Shown here one piece after another: positions 1 to 13,864 of a DNA stretch of 64,000 bases (position 1 is its first letter; each line of letters opens with the position of its first letter). The notes under the pieces are model-generated. The model had not been told where the DNA came from, made no database searches, and saw only the letters and a list, made by a program, of their open reading frames with translations. This DNA is from Bolinopsis microptera (Eukaryota; Ctenophora; Tentaculata; Lobata; Bolinopsidae), in NCBI RefSeq assembly GCF_026151205.1, contig NC_087084.1, positions 16,032,227 to 16,096,226 on the forward strand, written 5' to 3'. The position numbers were made by a program, and so were the translations under genes.

Positions 1-1829
1 ATAGAGACTTGGTTTAATGACAATGTTAAGAATGATTATTAAAACTTTTTTATTCCCAAATTTGCACAACGTCGATTCAACGTAAATTAATGATAAACAT
101 TATGATATTATCAAATTCCAATCTTTGTATTCTTGTTAAAAAAGGACACCCAAACGGTGGGATTTAATGTCGGTACTCGGTCAATCGGGATAAATGTTAG
201 TAAAGACCTCTATCATATGGTATTCATATTTATTGTCAGACAGTTGAACTGAACAGACTTTAATCTGGATGTCTCAGTTGATGTTGTAATCGGTGTATTT
301 TTACTGCATTTTTACGAATGTATGGTCAGGAAGTTTGCTGAATTATTGAAAATATGATACGGTTTATAATTATATGTACGACTTCAAACTAAGGTATTAG
401 AAACTCAGGATTTGGTCAGGGTAACATGACTAGACATGAAGAAATAATTGGGACATATTTGTAATTATCTTTACATGGTTATTTTCATACTTGGAACCTC
501 CGCAGTGACATAAAATGCCAAATTATATTATAAAGTTATAATGTGTACGCTCTTATTATCTTATCATTTGAATCAATACTGTTGCGATCAATTCTTAAAG
601 ATGGGACACTGCCCAGCGGCATGCATCGTGTTAATCGATGGTGGACGTGCAAGGATGTTTTGTTAACCATGAGTTAGTAAGGAGTTAAGACAAATAAGGG
701 CTTTGTAAAGACAAAGGTCGTGTCGGCGAGCAGTAAGTTGTCGTCACACAGAGTGACAGCAATCCAACTGCTAGAATGTGCCGAAGTTCGATTGATCAGG
801 CTTGGCAAATGTCGTAATATTCTTTGATTAAGTGTTGAATGTAATCTGATATATTAGGCGTTTGGGTAGGATCTGATGCTGAAGTTTAGTTTACGTACAT
901 ATGATTGCCGTAGCTTCATATTCAATGTAATTGTTGAGAAATGCTGCGATGTCTTAATGAAGTTTGTGCTCAGTTGACAGTGTTAGATCTTAATCTTCTT
1001 TTTTATATTATTTATGTTTAATTTACACTTCGCAACTCGCAAGTCGATTTAAAGTCCTTGGATAAAAAGGGGACAGATTCAACCTAGCCGAGGAGAGAAT
1101 AGACTACACCATGTATCAACATATATTGTTGAAAACTCTCTTTAAACGCAGGGGATATATAATGCTACTGATAACACTCTGGTTCAAAATGTTACAAAAA
1201 GTTACTGTAAACATTTGGTTAACATGTTACAAAATGATTACTGTAAACACTCTGGTTACATTGCTACCAAATGTTACTGTAACTGTACAGTGTCTCCTTT
1301 TTCTCACAACATATAGTGTAAATCTCAGATTAGGCATATCACGGCTCCAGTATATGGATCTTGACAATGCGACCGTCGTCTTACGTAAATATACGTCCAC
1401 ATTAAAAGCAGCAGCGGTACATTCCCTCAAAGAAGTACTGGGGGCCACTTTTGTTGGTCAGATGGGAGAGAGAAGAGCCTTCTGGGGAAAGATATGGTCA
1501 CAGAGTCCACAGATACTGTGATAAGATTTGAAACAAAGTTGTGAAAATGGCTGTAAAAAAATGTGAGTACAGGGATTCTGTGATGCTTCAAAGTTTAGGC
1601 TGGAAATTTCAAATTCTTTCTTTTAGCTGTTTATCAGCCCAGGCTTCCAGATATAAAGCCACATTCATGATAAATCACCTCTAAACAGGTGAATTGGTGA
1701 AGGGACCATCGAGGCTAGGGGTGCTTCGTTCTGATCTGATGATCATTAATAACAGGTATTTAATAGGCCCCTATTGAAGTATTGAACTGAACTAGTTAGG
1801 TCATAGTCAATCAAATAACTTGTACTGTG
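1..1829. other. Left flank without recognisable gene
   Basis: AT-rich sequence outside the large palindrome. The longest open frame (1111-1521, 136 codons) has no recognisable domain, no splice-site context and low-complexity Leu/Thr/Val content, so I do not call it a gene. I see no RNA gene or transposon end here. Confidence 0.5.
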
Positions 1830-2084
1830 CAATATATCATTCTTACTATACCTTTCCGCGGTGTACTTCATTTAATAGGCTAAATGCTGACAAGTTGCAG
1901 CAGTGGTAGTACTACAAGACGCAGCTTTATTCTAAATTTTAATGGATGAGGTGCCCTTACTCTCAATATTCATTTCTGAGAAATATGCCCTTTGAATACT
2001 GCTGCTGGATCTGCACCGTATTGTACATTTGTAGGTAGTGAGTGGTGTAATGTATTAACATAAGCATTGGTTGAATTGGTACTA

Positions 2085-5000
2085 AAATCCGGGTTTTAGA
2101 GGGTTGCTTGTGCAACAAATCCAAGGTTTTAGGGGTGCTTGTGCAAACAAATCCAGGGTTTTAGGTGTGCATTGTGCAAACAAATCCAGGGTTTTAGAGG
2201 GTGCATTGTGCAACCATCCAGGGTTTTAAGAGGGTTGCATTGTGCAACATATCCAGAGTTTTAGAGGGTGCATTGTGCACAACAATTCCAGGTTTTAAAA
2301 GTGTGCCTTGTGCAAAAAAATCCTGGGTTTAGAGGGTGCATTGTGCACATTCCAGGGTTTTAGAGTGTGCATTGTGCAACAAATCCAGGGTTTTAGAGTT
2401 GTGCATTGTGCAACAAAATCCAGGGTTTTAGAGTGTGCATTGTGCAACATATCCAGGGTTTTTAGAAGGTGCTTTGTGCAAACAAATCCAGGTTTTGAGG
2501 GTGCATTGTGCAACTAATTCCGGGTTTTTAAAGTGTGCATTGTGCAACATATCCTGGGTATTTGTGGGTGGCATTGTGCAACATTTCCACGGGTTTTAAG
2601 GCCACCAGGGGGGGGGGTCCGAGGTCGAAAAATTTTTTTGACAGTTGGCAGACCTCGTACTATCTGACGCTTGCACACTCCTAAGCCACCCAGGCGCCTA
2701 GTCTTGTCGTATACTTAGAGGTTATATTGCCTTTTAATCAGTTATCCTAACAAATAACCAGTTATTAAACTTTTTGTTGCTCTCATCACAAGTTAAACTT
2801 ATCAAATGGGTATCGAGTGCCATACCAATGTGACAGATCTATTATATGTCCTTTATTTGTTGGAAATTGAGGTTATCATTTTCTCAGAAATCTTGGTCTT
2901 TTGACTTACTCCGGAACAATTTATTTGCCACCTCAAAACCTATCTTCTCTAGAGCTTTTATCCATTTACACCTAAATTTGGAACTTATGTTCCTGAATAA
3001 TTTAAAAAGTTTGTTATGTAACGAATGTTGAATTTTGCTCCTAACTCTTTTTATGTGGGTTAACCATTTTAAATTTTGTAAAATTTTGTAATTCACTCAT
3101 GGTTAACTCATTATAGCTTTGGAGCAAGGATATCATAATCGTTACATAAACAAAACTCAAAATACCTTTAAGAACAGTGTTGCCAAGGTTACAAGGTTCT
3201 AAGTATAAACTAAAAAGAAGATAGATTTTGGAAACAATTGATTTAAAGTTTTCATTTTACAATAGAATTACAGGTAAACCTCAAATTCAACGCGCGTTAT
3301 ATTCAAATTAGGAAACTTTGGTTTCGGTCAGGACTTAAAGCATTGAAAATTTAGATCGAGCTCTACCATAAATCTCAAAATTTCAAATTGACTCGGACCC
3401 CAAACCACCCCCCCCCCCCTGTGGCCTCTTAAAGTGTTGCATTGTGCAAAAAATCATGGGTTTTTTTTCAGAGGGTGCATCTGCTGCAAAAAACTGGGTT
3501 TTAGAAGGTGCATTGTGCAACATAATCCTGGTTTTAGAAGGTGCATTGTGACAACCAATCCAGGGTTTTTAGAGGGTGCATTGGGCAACAAATCCAGAGT
3601 TTTAGAGGTGCATTGTGCAACATTCCAGGTTTTAAAAGTGTGCATTGTGCAAAAAATCCTGGGTTTTAGAGGGTGCTTGTGCAACAATGCCTGGGTTTTA
3701 GAGTGTGCATGTGCTAATCATAATCAGGGTTTTAGAGTGTGCTTTGTGCAACAAATCCTGGGTTTTAGAGGATGCATTGTGCAACAATCCAGGGTTTTTG
3801 AAGGTGCATTGTGCAACCAATCCGGGTTTTAGAGGGTGATTGTGCAACAAATCCAGAGTTTTTGAGGTGCATTGTGCAAACAATCCAGGGTTTTAACAGT
3901 GTGCAATTGTGCAAAAAATCCTGGGTTTTAGAGGGTGCATTGTTGCAACAATCCAAGGGTTTTAGAGTGTGCATTGTGCAAAACAATCCAGGGTTTTAGA
4001 GTTGTCGTATTGTGCACAAATTCCTGGTTTTAGGAGGGTGCATTGTGCAACAAATCCGGGTTTAGAAGGGGCATTGTGCAAACAAATCAGGGTTTTAGAG
4101 TGTGCATTGTGCACACAAATCCAGGGTTTTTGAGTGTGAATTGTGCACCAAATCCAGGGTTTTTAGTGTTGTGCATTGTGCAAACAAATCCCAGGGTTTT
4201 AGAGGGTACTTTGTTGCAAACCAATCCAGGGTTTTTAGAGGGTACATTGTGCATAACATATAGCACAAATCCGGGTTTTAGATGTTTTGTTGTGCACAAA
4301 ATACAAATCCAGGGTTTTAGAGGGTACATTGTGCAAAACAAATACCGGGTTTAGAGGTGCATTGTGCAAAAACCAGGGTTTAGGGGTGCATTGTGCAACA
4401 AATCCAGGTTTTAGAGTGTGCATTGTGCAACATATTCCAGGTTTTAGAGTGTGCAATGTGCAACAAATCCTAGGGTTTTAGGGGGTACTTGTGCAAACCA
4501 ATCAGGGTTTTTAGAGGGTTACATTGTGCAACAAATAGAACAAATCAGGGTTTTAGAGTGGCATTGTTTGCTACAATCCAGGGTTTTAGAGGGAAAATTG
4601 TTGCAACTATTCCTGGGTTTTTGAGTGTGCATTGTGCAAACAAAATCAGGGTTTTAGTGGGTACATTGTGCACCAATCAGGGTTTTAGAGGAGTGCATTG
4701 TGCAACAAATACAGGGTTTTAAAGTGTGCATTGTGCAAAAAATCCTGGGTTTTAGAGGGTGGACATTGGGCAATTTAATGGGTTTTTCGATGGTGCATTG
4801 GCATCAAATCCAGGGGTTTTAGAAGGTGCATTGTCCAACCAATTCCAGGGTTTTAGAGGGTGCATTGTGCAACTAAATCCAGAGTTTTAGAGGGTGCATT
4901 GTGCATCAATTCCAGGGTTTTAAAGTGTGCATTGGTGCAAAAAATTCTGGGTCTTAGAGGGTGCATTGTGTGCACAAAATCCAGGGTTTTAGAGTGTGCA

Positions 5001-5725
5001 TTGTGCAACAAAATCCAGGGTTTTAGATGTGTGCATTGTGCATACAAATCCAGGTTTTTAGAGGGTGCATTGTGAAAACAAATCCAGGGTTTTAGAGGTG
5101 CATGTGCAAACCAATCCAGGGTTTTAGAGGGTGATTGTGCTACAAAATCCAGAGTTTTAGAGGGTGCATTGTGTCACAATTCCAGGGTTTTAAACGGTGT
5201 GAATTGTGCACAAAAAATCCTGGGGTTTTTGAGGTGCATTGTGAAACAAATCCAGGGTTTTAGAGTGCTGCATTTGTGCAACAAATCCGGTTTTAAGTGG
5301 CATTGTGCAACAAATCCAGGGTTTTAGTGGGTGCATTGTGATCAAATCCAGGGTTTTAGAAGGTGCATTGTGCAACAAATCCAGGTTTTAGAGTGTGAAT
5401 TGGCAACAAATCCAGGTTTTAGTGGGTGCATTGTGCAACTAATCCAGGGTTTTAGAATGTGCATTGTTCAAAATCACAGGGTTTTTTGAGTGTGATGTGC
5501 AACAAATCCAGGGTTTTAGAGGGTACATTGTGCAACAAATCCTGGGTTTTAGAGGGTACATTTGTGCAAACAAATAGGACAATTTCCAGGGTTTGAGGTG
5601 TGCATTGTGCAACAAATCCAGGGTTTTAGAGGGTACATTGGTGCAACAAATCCAGGTTTTAGAGTGTGCAATTGTGCATCAATCCCAGGGTTTTAGAGGG
5701 TGCATTGTGCAACGAATCCAAGGTT
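2085..5725. repeat. 33-bp satellite, left arm
   Basis: Tandem units of about 33 bp with the core TGCAACAAATCCAGGGTTTT, roughly 85 copies, interrupted at 2600-3426 by an inverted-repeat element. Because 33 is a multiple of three, long spurious frames with an 11-residue period appear on both strands. Almost every unit has private one-base insertions or deletions rather than variants shared by neighbours, unlike the other minisatellites in this window. Confidence 0.9.
2600..3426. mobile_element. TTAA-type inverted-repeat element (left-arm copy)
   Basis: Non-autonomous element inside the satellite. It begins GGCCACCAG followed by poly-G and TCCGAGGTC, and ends CTCGGACCCC then poly-C and CTGTGGCC, so the termini are inverted repeats. 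The better preserved copy in the other arm (16192-17050) is flanked by TTAA on both sides; here the right TTAA is offset by two bases. The interior (2.7-3.4 kb) is AT-rich with no convincing coding frame. Confidence 0.7.
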
Positions 5726-8700
5726 TCCGTTTTATTGAGTGCTTTCATAATATTCGTTCAAATCTGTTTCCCGAACAGAGCGTGCTAACAACAGGTGTTT
5801 AAAAGAGTCCACCGTGTATTGCGAAGAAGCAGTGAACATTCCATTTATATGCTTGCTAAACAGTGCCGATCTCTTGTACATGTGATTTAGTACCAACTAT
5901 GTTATATAATGATTCAAGTGTATTTTCCAATGAGGAAGTATACAGACACAGTACAAGCTAGTATAATAGACCGACAAATACTAATTACAAATTTCATAAT
6001 TAGTAAGTAGTAATTAATTAATAACAAAAGGTTGTGGTGTCATTATCAAAATCTTACACGTGTACAGCTGATGATACTCGTGTATGACGTATTATTATTG
6101 TGTAGCAGCGCGTACTGTGTGTGTGTACTTGTTTGTAAAAGAGTTTATGTGTGTTGAATAGTTGAGCAACACTCTGGCTTCCTTTTATAGCATACTGGTT
6201 CAGTTTAAAGACCCGATAGTAAAGTATGTTAACAAAAACGGATATAAAATTTATGAGCATCCTGCGTCATCAGCGGAACCAGATTAATAATCATCCCGTT
6301 TTGAGAGGCACTGACGGCAGCGCATTTTTTTCGGTTATTTTGTGCATTTTCATGTATATCTTGCCATTTAAAAATTTTGAAATTCTAAATTAATAAGCAT
6401 TAATAAGCAATTTATATGAGGAACCAATTCTAAACTGGTATTATATCTGTTTTTTGTAGTTTTTTGAGATAAATGGTATTTAAATTCTTACACGTTTTCC
6501 CTATCATGGTGAATCTGTTAATTTTACTTTGAATAGTTTGTTTAGGTATGTCAGTAACTTAATCTCAAGTTCAGAGCGATAATATGGTTCAAATGAGATG
6601 AAATTTGAGCAGTTTTATCGCCAGTTACTAGCTATATATTATATTTTATTGTTTACCATTTTTAAGTTAATAGCACATAATATATAATAAAGACGGTATA
6701 TCTGTTATATGCAATATATAAAACTAAAAATGTGCCAAAAAAATTGGTACTGACGATATTACCATTATTTTCTGTCAAGCATTTGAAAAATTAAATTGAG
6801 AATGGTATTTCTGCTGGATATACCATCTTACTCGAATAAATGTTGAAACGTATTTGTCATTTTATCTTTATTTTATTTTATACTTGACGAACATTTACCG
6901 GAAACGGGGGACATAGAAGAAAAAAACACCGAATCCAAAAATTTGTTTAATTTTCTTTTTTTTTTTAGTCCTCAAAATGACTATGGTGAATTCAAAGCCA
7001 GCTCGCAAATGAGTTGAAACCTCGCCATTTTTAGCAGGGTTTTAGAAAAGGATAGGAATAGGCTATTGCATTCTTAGAAATTCTTGATTTACTTTAGATT
7101 TTTTATTAACTACCGCTCAGTCGGATAGTGTGGTAAATAACCGTTAGATTAAATGTCGTATTTAGAAAGGTTTAAGGACGCTTTGCGTAGCAAACGTTAA
7201 ATGCACGTACGCGAGCAAAAAACATCTTAACTACGCGCGTTGTTATGCTGTATGGCTACGTCTTATTTCAATAACTAGCTCACATTTACGCTCGCTAGGA
7301 CTTATAAAAAATTAATACTTTGGTTGTGATTGAAGTTTTTTTATGCGGTAAAAAAGTATCGTTTGGGGCTATATGATGAAGAGAATTTAAAACATATAAT
7401 GATGTTTAAAATTTCCTCGAACAAAGCTTTCGACTACGCGGGTTTCAGTAACTATTATATACCATTTAATTGAATAGTTGTTGACAAATATTTGGGTATA
7501 TATGCTATATTGTCATAATATACTGGTTTTGAAAAATGAAATTTGTTTTTAATTTTCTAAAATTCTTCAGAAAGTCAGCAAGACAGGTTACCATAACATA
7601 ATATCTAAGTGAACTTTTATTAACTAAATACTGAGGTGGGGTGGACTAGTGACTATGATTATAATCTATCTTTTTCGATCAAAACGCTATCTTCAATTTC
7701 TAAGTTCAAATTTGTGGTTTTCCCGGATTACATACCTTTCGTCTTTATTCTTACAACTTAAAAGAGAGATAACATATAATTATTAACGTTATCCTCTCAC
7801 CTTGTGTTGTCAGTGATACTACATATAATGTACATCTCAATAGATAAGGGCAGTGGCAACGCAAAAATAAAATATTACGTCATATGAAACAAAGGAATAT
7901 ATTATTAGAAAGTAGTTTATCGTCCATCAAGGACAAAGAAGTTTAGGCGTTGGTAAACAAGTGGAACACGTACTGTGGTTTTACCTTTGTCAGGCTGGGT
8001 TTATAGGTATGAAGTATAACATTTTATATATAAAGATGCATATTATTCTAAATAAAATATGTTTATAATTATTTCTTTGTATTTACTAAAATATTGATAT
8101 AATTTGACTCTTCTGCAATTTATTTGGACTCACGATTTACAGTATACACTGTATAGAATCTAACTGTTGTATATAATTATTACTGTTAAACAGCTTGTTA
8201 CCTCGTCATTACTCAAGATAACCCCATTTCTGTTTTAAGAGAGAGAAAACAGTGTTAACAATCTTTGTTGACACAACAGTTTTGGTAACGGCTATTTAAC
8301 TACTACCTATGTAGCTATGGGGCAGACACTGTGCACTAGGAGCAGTAAATGGTAACTTAAAGGTTCACAAATCTACTGAGAACAACAGTGTCTGATTAGC
8401 TGGGTACTTGCACCCAGTCCGGGCTCCACACAGAATATTCATATAGACCTCTAAATAAGTGTTATTTTATTCGTATTTTAGTTAAGACGTCGTGCACGGT
8501 CATTGTACTAGGTGACTGCATTTGTACATTGACAGATAAAGGTTAGTACCCTCCCTACCTACATCTCTCTCCCTCTCTCCTCTCACTCCCTGTTTACATA
8601 CACTCTCGCTTTCTGTTTGTGTCAAATTGTGATCAGTTTAAATACATTCTTCATAGTTTAATGGATTTGAACAAAACATTGCATCGTATTAAATCATGCT

Positions 8701-8815
8701 CTGTGATAAAGTTCAAAAAAATTTACAAGCAATAATTTATTACATATTTTATATCTGAAGTTAAAGAGCTGATTTGCAACATAGCTCTCGTAAGCTTCAG
8801 ATCTTAACTCTGAGT
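5726..8815. other. Left palindrome arm, non-repetitive part
   Basis: AT-rich DNA mirrored by 10.8-13.87 kb. I find no coding exon, tRNA or transposon protein. Frames are short and broken on both strands. Confidence 0.5.
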
Positions 8816-9255
8816 CACAACATGTTGTTCAAATAATTAGTAACCGCACCTTAACATTGAGACTTGTTGTTCTCTTTTAGTAACCGCACCTTAACACTGA
8901 GACAAAACATGTTGTTCAATATTGGTAACCGCACCTTAACACTGAGACAAAATTGTTGTTCATATTGTAACCGCAACTTAACCATGAGGTACAAAACATG
9001 TTGTTCAATATTGAGTCATGTTGTTCACTATTAGTACGCACCTTAACACTGAGAACAAAAACATGATGTTCAATATTGGTATCCGCACATTAACCACTGA
9101 GACAAAAACATGTTGTTCAATATTCGGTAACCGACCTTAACATTGTGACATGTTGTTCAAATATTAGTAACCGCACCTTAACACATGAGACAAAAACATG
9201 TTGTTCAATATTGGTAAATGAGCCTTATTTACCGCACCTTAACACTGATTGTTCA
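8816..9255. repeat. 45-bp minisatellite, left arm
   Basis: About nine noisy tandem copies of a roughly 45-bp unit containing TAACCGCACCTTAACACTGA and, further on, ACATGTTGTTCAATATTGG. The reverse-complement block lies at 10325-10750, as expected for the palindrome. Confidence 0.85.
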
Positions 9256-9639
9256 CACGTATGTGTCACAGAGCGTGCAGATGCTTCTACAAGTCTACCC
9301 AAATATCCTGCAATCCCTGCATAAGATATACTGTATTTTGTCTGACCCATAATGGTAATAACGGCTCACTAGAGTGATTATTAATATTAGGTTTCCAGGA
9401 GGTCATCATGAAATCGATACTTGCTTTGTAATTCACGGTGCTTACATGTCCCAGGTTGATATGTGTACATTAGCACAACGCACCAGCACAGTGCGATGTG
9501 CTGAACAATGTGCAGAGTATAGTGTGGAACTTGTTTGTCACGGTATAGTTACCCTGTCCAGAAATCCGTCAATTCATCATTATGTAGGACTATGACGTGG
9601 TGCAGTTTATTGCTGTTTCTGTTAGGATAGGTAGGGGGG

Positions 9640-9920
9640 GGGACTCACGACTAGCCTTTAAACAAGATAAACGATTACAAGAACACACGGACTTGAAAAT
9701 TAAGGTTACCAAATGCTCGAATTGAAATTAAACGGGTTCTAGGAAATATACGCTATTCTACGATTGCCAAAATTCTAGCCATTGGATCGTTGAAAGGGGA
9801 TATTTCCTAACCGTTTATTTTATGTCGTCATTTGGTAACCGTTTTTATTTTAAAAGTCGTGTGTTTTGTAATGTTTATCTTGTTGTTTAAGGCTTAGTAG
9901 GGGAGTACCCCCCCCCCTTA
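9640..9920. repeat. Palindrome centre
   Basis: The arms converge here. Poly-G near 9635 mirrors poly-C near 9910, and AGGAAATAT at about 9747 mirrors ATATTTCCT at about 9801. The unpaired spacer is only about a dozen bases around 9770, so the palindrome is essentially spacerless. Confidence 0.75.
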
Positions 9921-10324
9921 CTATCATAACAGATACAGCATTAAACGTGGCACCACGTCATAGTCTCCTACATAATGATGAATATATTGACGGGTTTGCT
10001 GGACAGGGTAACTATTACCGTTGATCTTACAGTTCACACACTATACTCTGAACATCCGTTCTGCTCATCGCACTGTGCTGGTGCGTGTGTGCTAATGTTG
10101 CACATATCATACCTGGACATGTAACCGTGGATAAACATTGCAAGTATCGCTGTATTTTTTCATGAGGTCCTACTGGAAAACTATTATTATTATCACCTCT
10201 ATTGTGACTGTATTACAGGTATGCAGACTTTAATTACAGTATATTATGCAGGGAATTGGGTTATTTGTTGTGTAACTTGTAGAAGCAGCTGCACGCTCTG
10301 TGACACATACGTGTTAACTTTCAG

Positions 10325-10750
10325 GTGTTAAGTGCGGTAATAAGGCGCATTTACCAATATTGAACAACATGTTTTGGTCTCAGTGTTAAGGTGCGGTTAA
10401 ATAATATTGAAACATAATGTCCTCTATGTTAAGGTGCGGTACAATATTGAACAACTGTCTTGTTCTCAGTGTTTAGGGCGGTTACCAATATTGAACAACA
10501 CAGTTTTGTCTCTGTGTTTAAGGTGCGGTTACTAATAGTGAAAAACAATGTTCATTATTTGAACAACATGTTTTGTCTCAGTGTTTGTTATGGTGCGGTT
10601 ACCATATTGAAACATGTTTTGTTCAGTGTTAAGGTGCGGTTTCCAATATTGAACAACATGTTTTGTCTCAGTGTTAAGGTGCGGTTACTAAAATTGAACA
10701 ACATGTCATCAATGTTTCAGGTTGCGGTTACTAATTTTGAACATACATTG
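10325..10750. repeat. 45-bp minisatellite, right arm
   Basis: Reverse-complement counterpart of the block at 8816-9255, recognisable by repeated TCAGTGTTAAGGTGCGGTTA. The 117-codon frame across it (10460-10813) is a by-product of the repeat. Confidence 0.85.
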
Positions 10751-13700
10751 TTGTGGCTACAGTGTTTAGTTCTGAAGTACGGAAAGAGTTGTGTTGCTAT
10801 TTCAGCTCTTTAACTTCAGATATTAATTTAGTATGAAATTTTTGCTTGTAAATTTTTTGATCTTTAGCTAACAGAGCATGATTTAATACCGATGCAATTT
10901 TTGTCAAATCCATTAAACTTGAAGATTGTATTTAAACTGATCACAATTTGAACAACTGAAAGCAGTGATGTAGTAAACAGGGTGGCGAGTGAGAGAGGGA
11001 GTGAGAGGGAGGTAGGGAGGGTACTTAACTTTATTCTGTCAATGTTACAAAGGGCTCGTCACCGATTACAATACCGTGCACGACGTCCTTAACTATTACG
11101 ATTAATTACACTTATTTAGAGGACTATTTGATATATAACTGTGGGGAGCCCGGGGACTGGGATGAAGGTACCCACTTAATCTGACAACTGTTGTTCCAGT
11201 GTTTTGTGGAACTTGTTATGTTACCAGATGACGTGCTCTTGTGACAGTGGTCGTGCCATAGCTACATTGGTTGTAGTTAAATAGCACGTTACCAAAAACT
11301 GTGTGTCAACAAAGTGTGTTAAAACTGTTTCTCTGCCTTAACAATGTAGACTTGGAGTAAATGACGAGGCGTAACAAGGCTGTTTTAAACAGGTATTATA
11401 TTACAACAGTTTAGGATTTCTATACAGTGTATACTGTATTAGCGTGTCCAAATAATTTGCAGAAGATCATATTATATCAATATTTTAGTAACTATACATA
11501 TTTAGTTATTATAAAAATATTTTATTTAGTAGTAATATGCCATATTTATATATAATATTGTTATAAATCTTAACTTTAAACCCTGCCTACAAATGGTAAA
11601 AACCACAGTAAGTGTTCCACTTTTTACCAACGCCTAACCTTCGTGTCCTTGATGGGACGATTACTAGTTTCATTATAATATATTCTTTGTTTCTTATGAC
11701 GTAATATTTTTTTTTTGGCGTTGCCCTGCCCTTATCTATTGGAGATGTTACTATTTGTAGTATACGGTACAAACACAAGGTTAGAGGTTTATAACGTAAT
11801 ATTAATCTGTTATCTCTCTTTTACAGGTTGTCAAGAATACAAGACAAAGGTATGTAATCCCGGGGAAAAAACCTCAAAAGTTGGAACTTAGGAAAGTTTG
11901 AAGTTAAGCGGATTTATCATAAAGGATAGATTATAATCCATTTAGTCATTAGTCACCCACCTTCAGTATTAGGTTAATTAAGTTCAACTAGGTTTTATGG
12001 TTATGAACCTTTTTGTGACTTTTGAAAGAACTTTTAGATAATAAAATCCAAATTTCATTTTTCAAACTGGTATATTATGACATATAGCAATATATACCAA
12101 ATATTTGTCAACAAAATATTCACAGTAAATGGTATATAATATTACTAGATAACCCGCTGCTGTCGAAAGCTTTGTTGGAGGAAATTTTAAACACAGTTAT
12201 GTTTTATTTTCTTCTTCATATAGCCCCAATAACGATACTTTTACCGCATCAAAAAATTTCAATCACACCAAAGGTTTGAATATATGTCATTGCGTGTGCG
12301 TAAATGTGAGCTAGGTTTTGTAATTTGACGTAGCATACAGCATAACAACGCGCGTAGGAGTTAAGATGTTTTTTGACTAGCGAACGTGCATTTTAACGTT
12401 GCTACGCAACAGCGCAGTAAACCTTGCTAAAATATCGACATTATTCTAACGGTTATTTTACCTCACTTACAGACGTTATTATAAAAAATCTAAAGGCCTA
12501 AATCAATATTCTAAGAATGCTATAGTCCTATTCCTATCCTGTTTCTATTACCCTGCCTTAAAATGGCGAGGTTTCACTCCATTTGCCGAGCTGGGTTTGA
12601 TTTCACCAGAGGGTCATTTTGAGGTCCGATTTTCGGTGTTTTTTTCTTCTATGTCCCCGTTGCCGGGGGGATATTTCGTCAAGTTAAATTATTAATAGAT
12701 AATTATGACAAATACGTTTCAACCATTTTTTCGTGGAAGATGGTATATTCTGCAGATATACAATTCTCAATATTATTTTTCAAATGGACTTGGGCAAGAT
12801 ATAATTGGTATTTCGTCAGTACCATTTTTTGGCACATTTTTAGTTTTCAATATTGGCATTTAGACTGATTTAAAGTCTTTAATTATATATTTGTGCTATT
12901 AACTTTAATGGTTTACTAATAAAATATAGTTTATGTCAGTATAATGGGCGATAAATCGCTCATAATTCATCTCTTTTATCCATTTTATCGCCTTATGAAG
13001 CTTGAGTTAGTTACTGACTTAACCTTATACAAACTATTCAAAGTAAATATTACAGATTTCAACATGATAGGGAATACGTGTAAGATTTAAATCCATTTAT
13101 CTCCAAAACTACAAAAAAAACAGTTATTAATACCAGATTTAGAATGTGCGTTCATCATATATTTGCTTATTTATTGCTTATTATTGATTTTCAAATTTTT
13201 TATAATGCAAGATTATACATGAAATGCACAAAATAAACGAAAAATTATGCCGCTGCCGTGCAGTGCATCTCAAAATCGGGCTGATTATTAATCTGGTCCG
13301 CTGATGGACGCAGGATGCTCATTAATTTAGAATCCGTTTGTTAACATCTTTACTATCGGGTCTTTAATAAACCTGAACGGTTTGCTTTAAAGGGCAGCCA
13401 GAGTGTTGCTTCAACTATCAACAAACAATAAAACGCTTGTACAAACATGTACACACACACAGTACGCGCTGCTACACGATAATTATTACGTCAGTAAGAG
13501 TAATCATTCAGCTGTAAACGGTGTAAGATTTGATAATGAAACCACAAAAACTTTGTTATTAAGTAATTACTACTTAATAATTAGAATGTAGTATTTGTAT
13601 TTAGTCGGTTCCCTTATACTAGCTTGTACTGTGTCTGTATACTTCCTCATTGGAAAATACACTGACTTTATATATCTTGATGGGTAACTAAATCACTTGT

Positions 13701-13864
13701 AATTGTGATCGGCACTGTTTAGCAAGCTTATAATGGAATGTTCACTGGCTTTCTTCGCAATACCCACGGTGGTTTCTTTTAAACACTTGTTGTTAGCACG
13801 CTCTGTTCGGGGAAACAGGTGACGAATAGTATGTAAAGCAATCTATAAAACGGAAACCTTGGGA
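10751..13864. other. Right palindrome arm, non-repetitive part
   Basis: Mirror of 5726-8815 with numerous indels. No gene is visible. Confidence 0.5.
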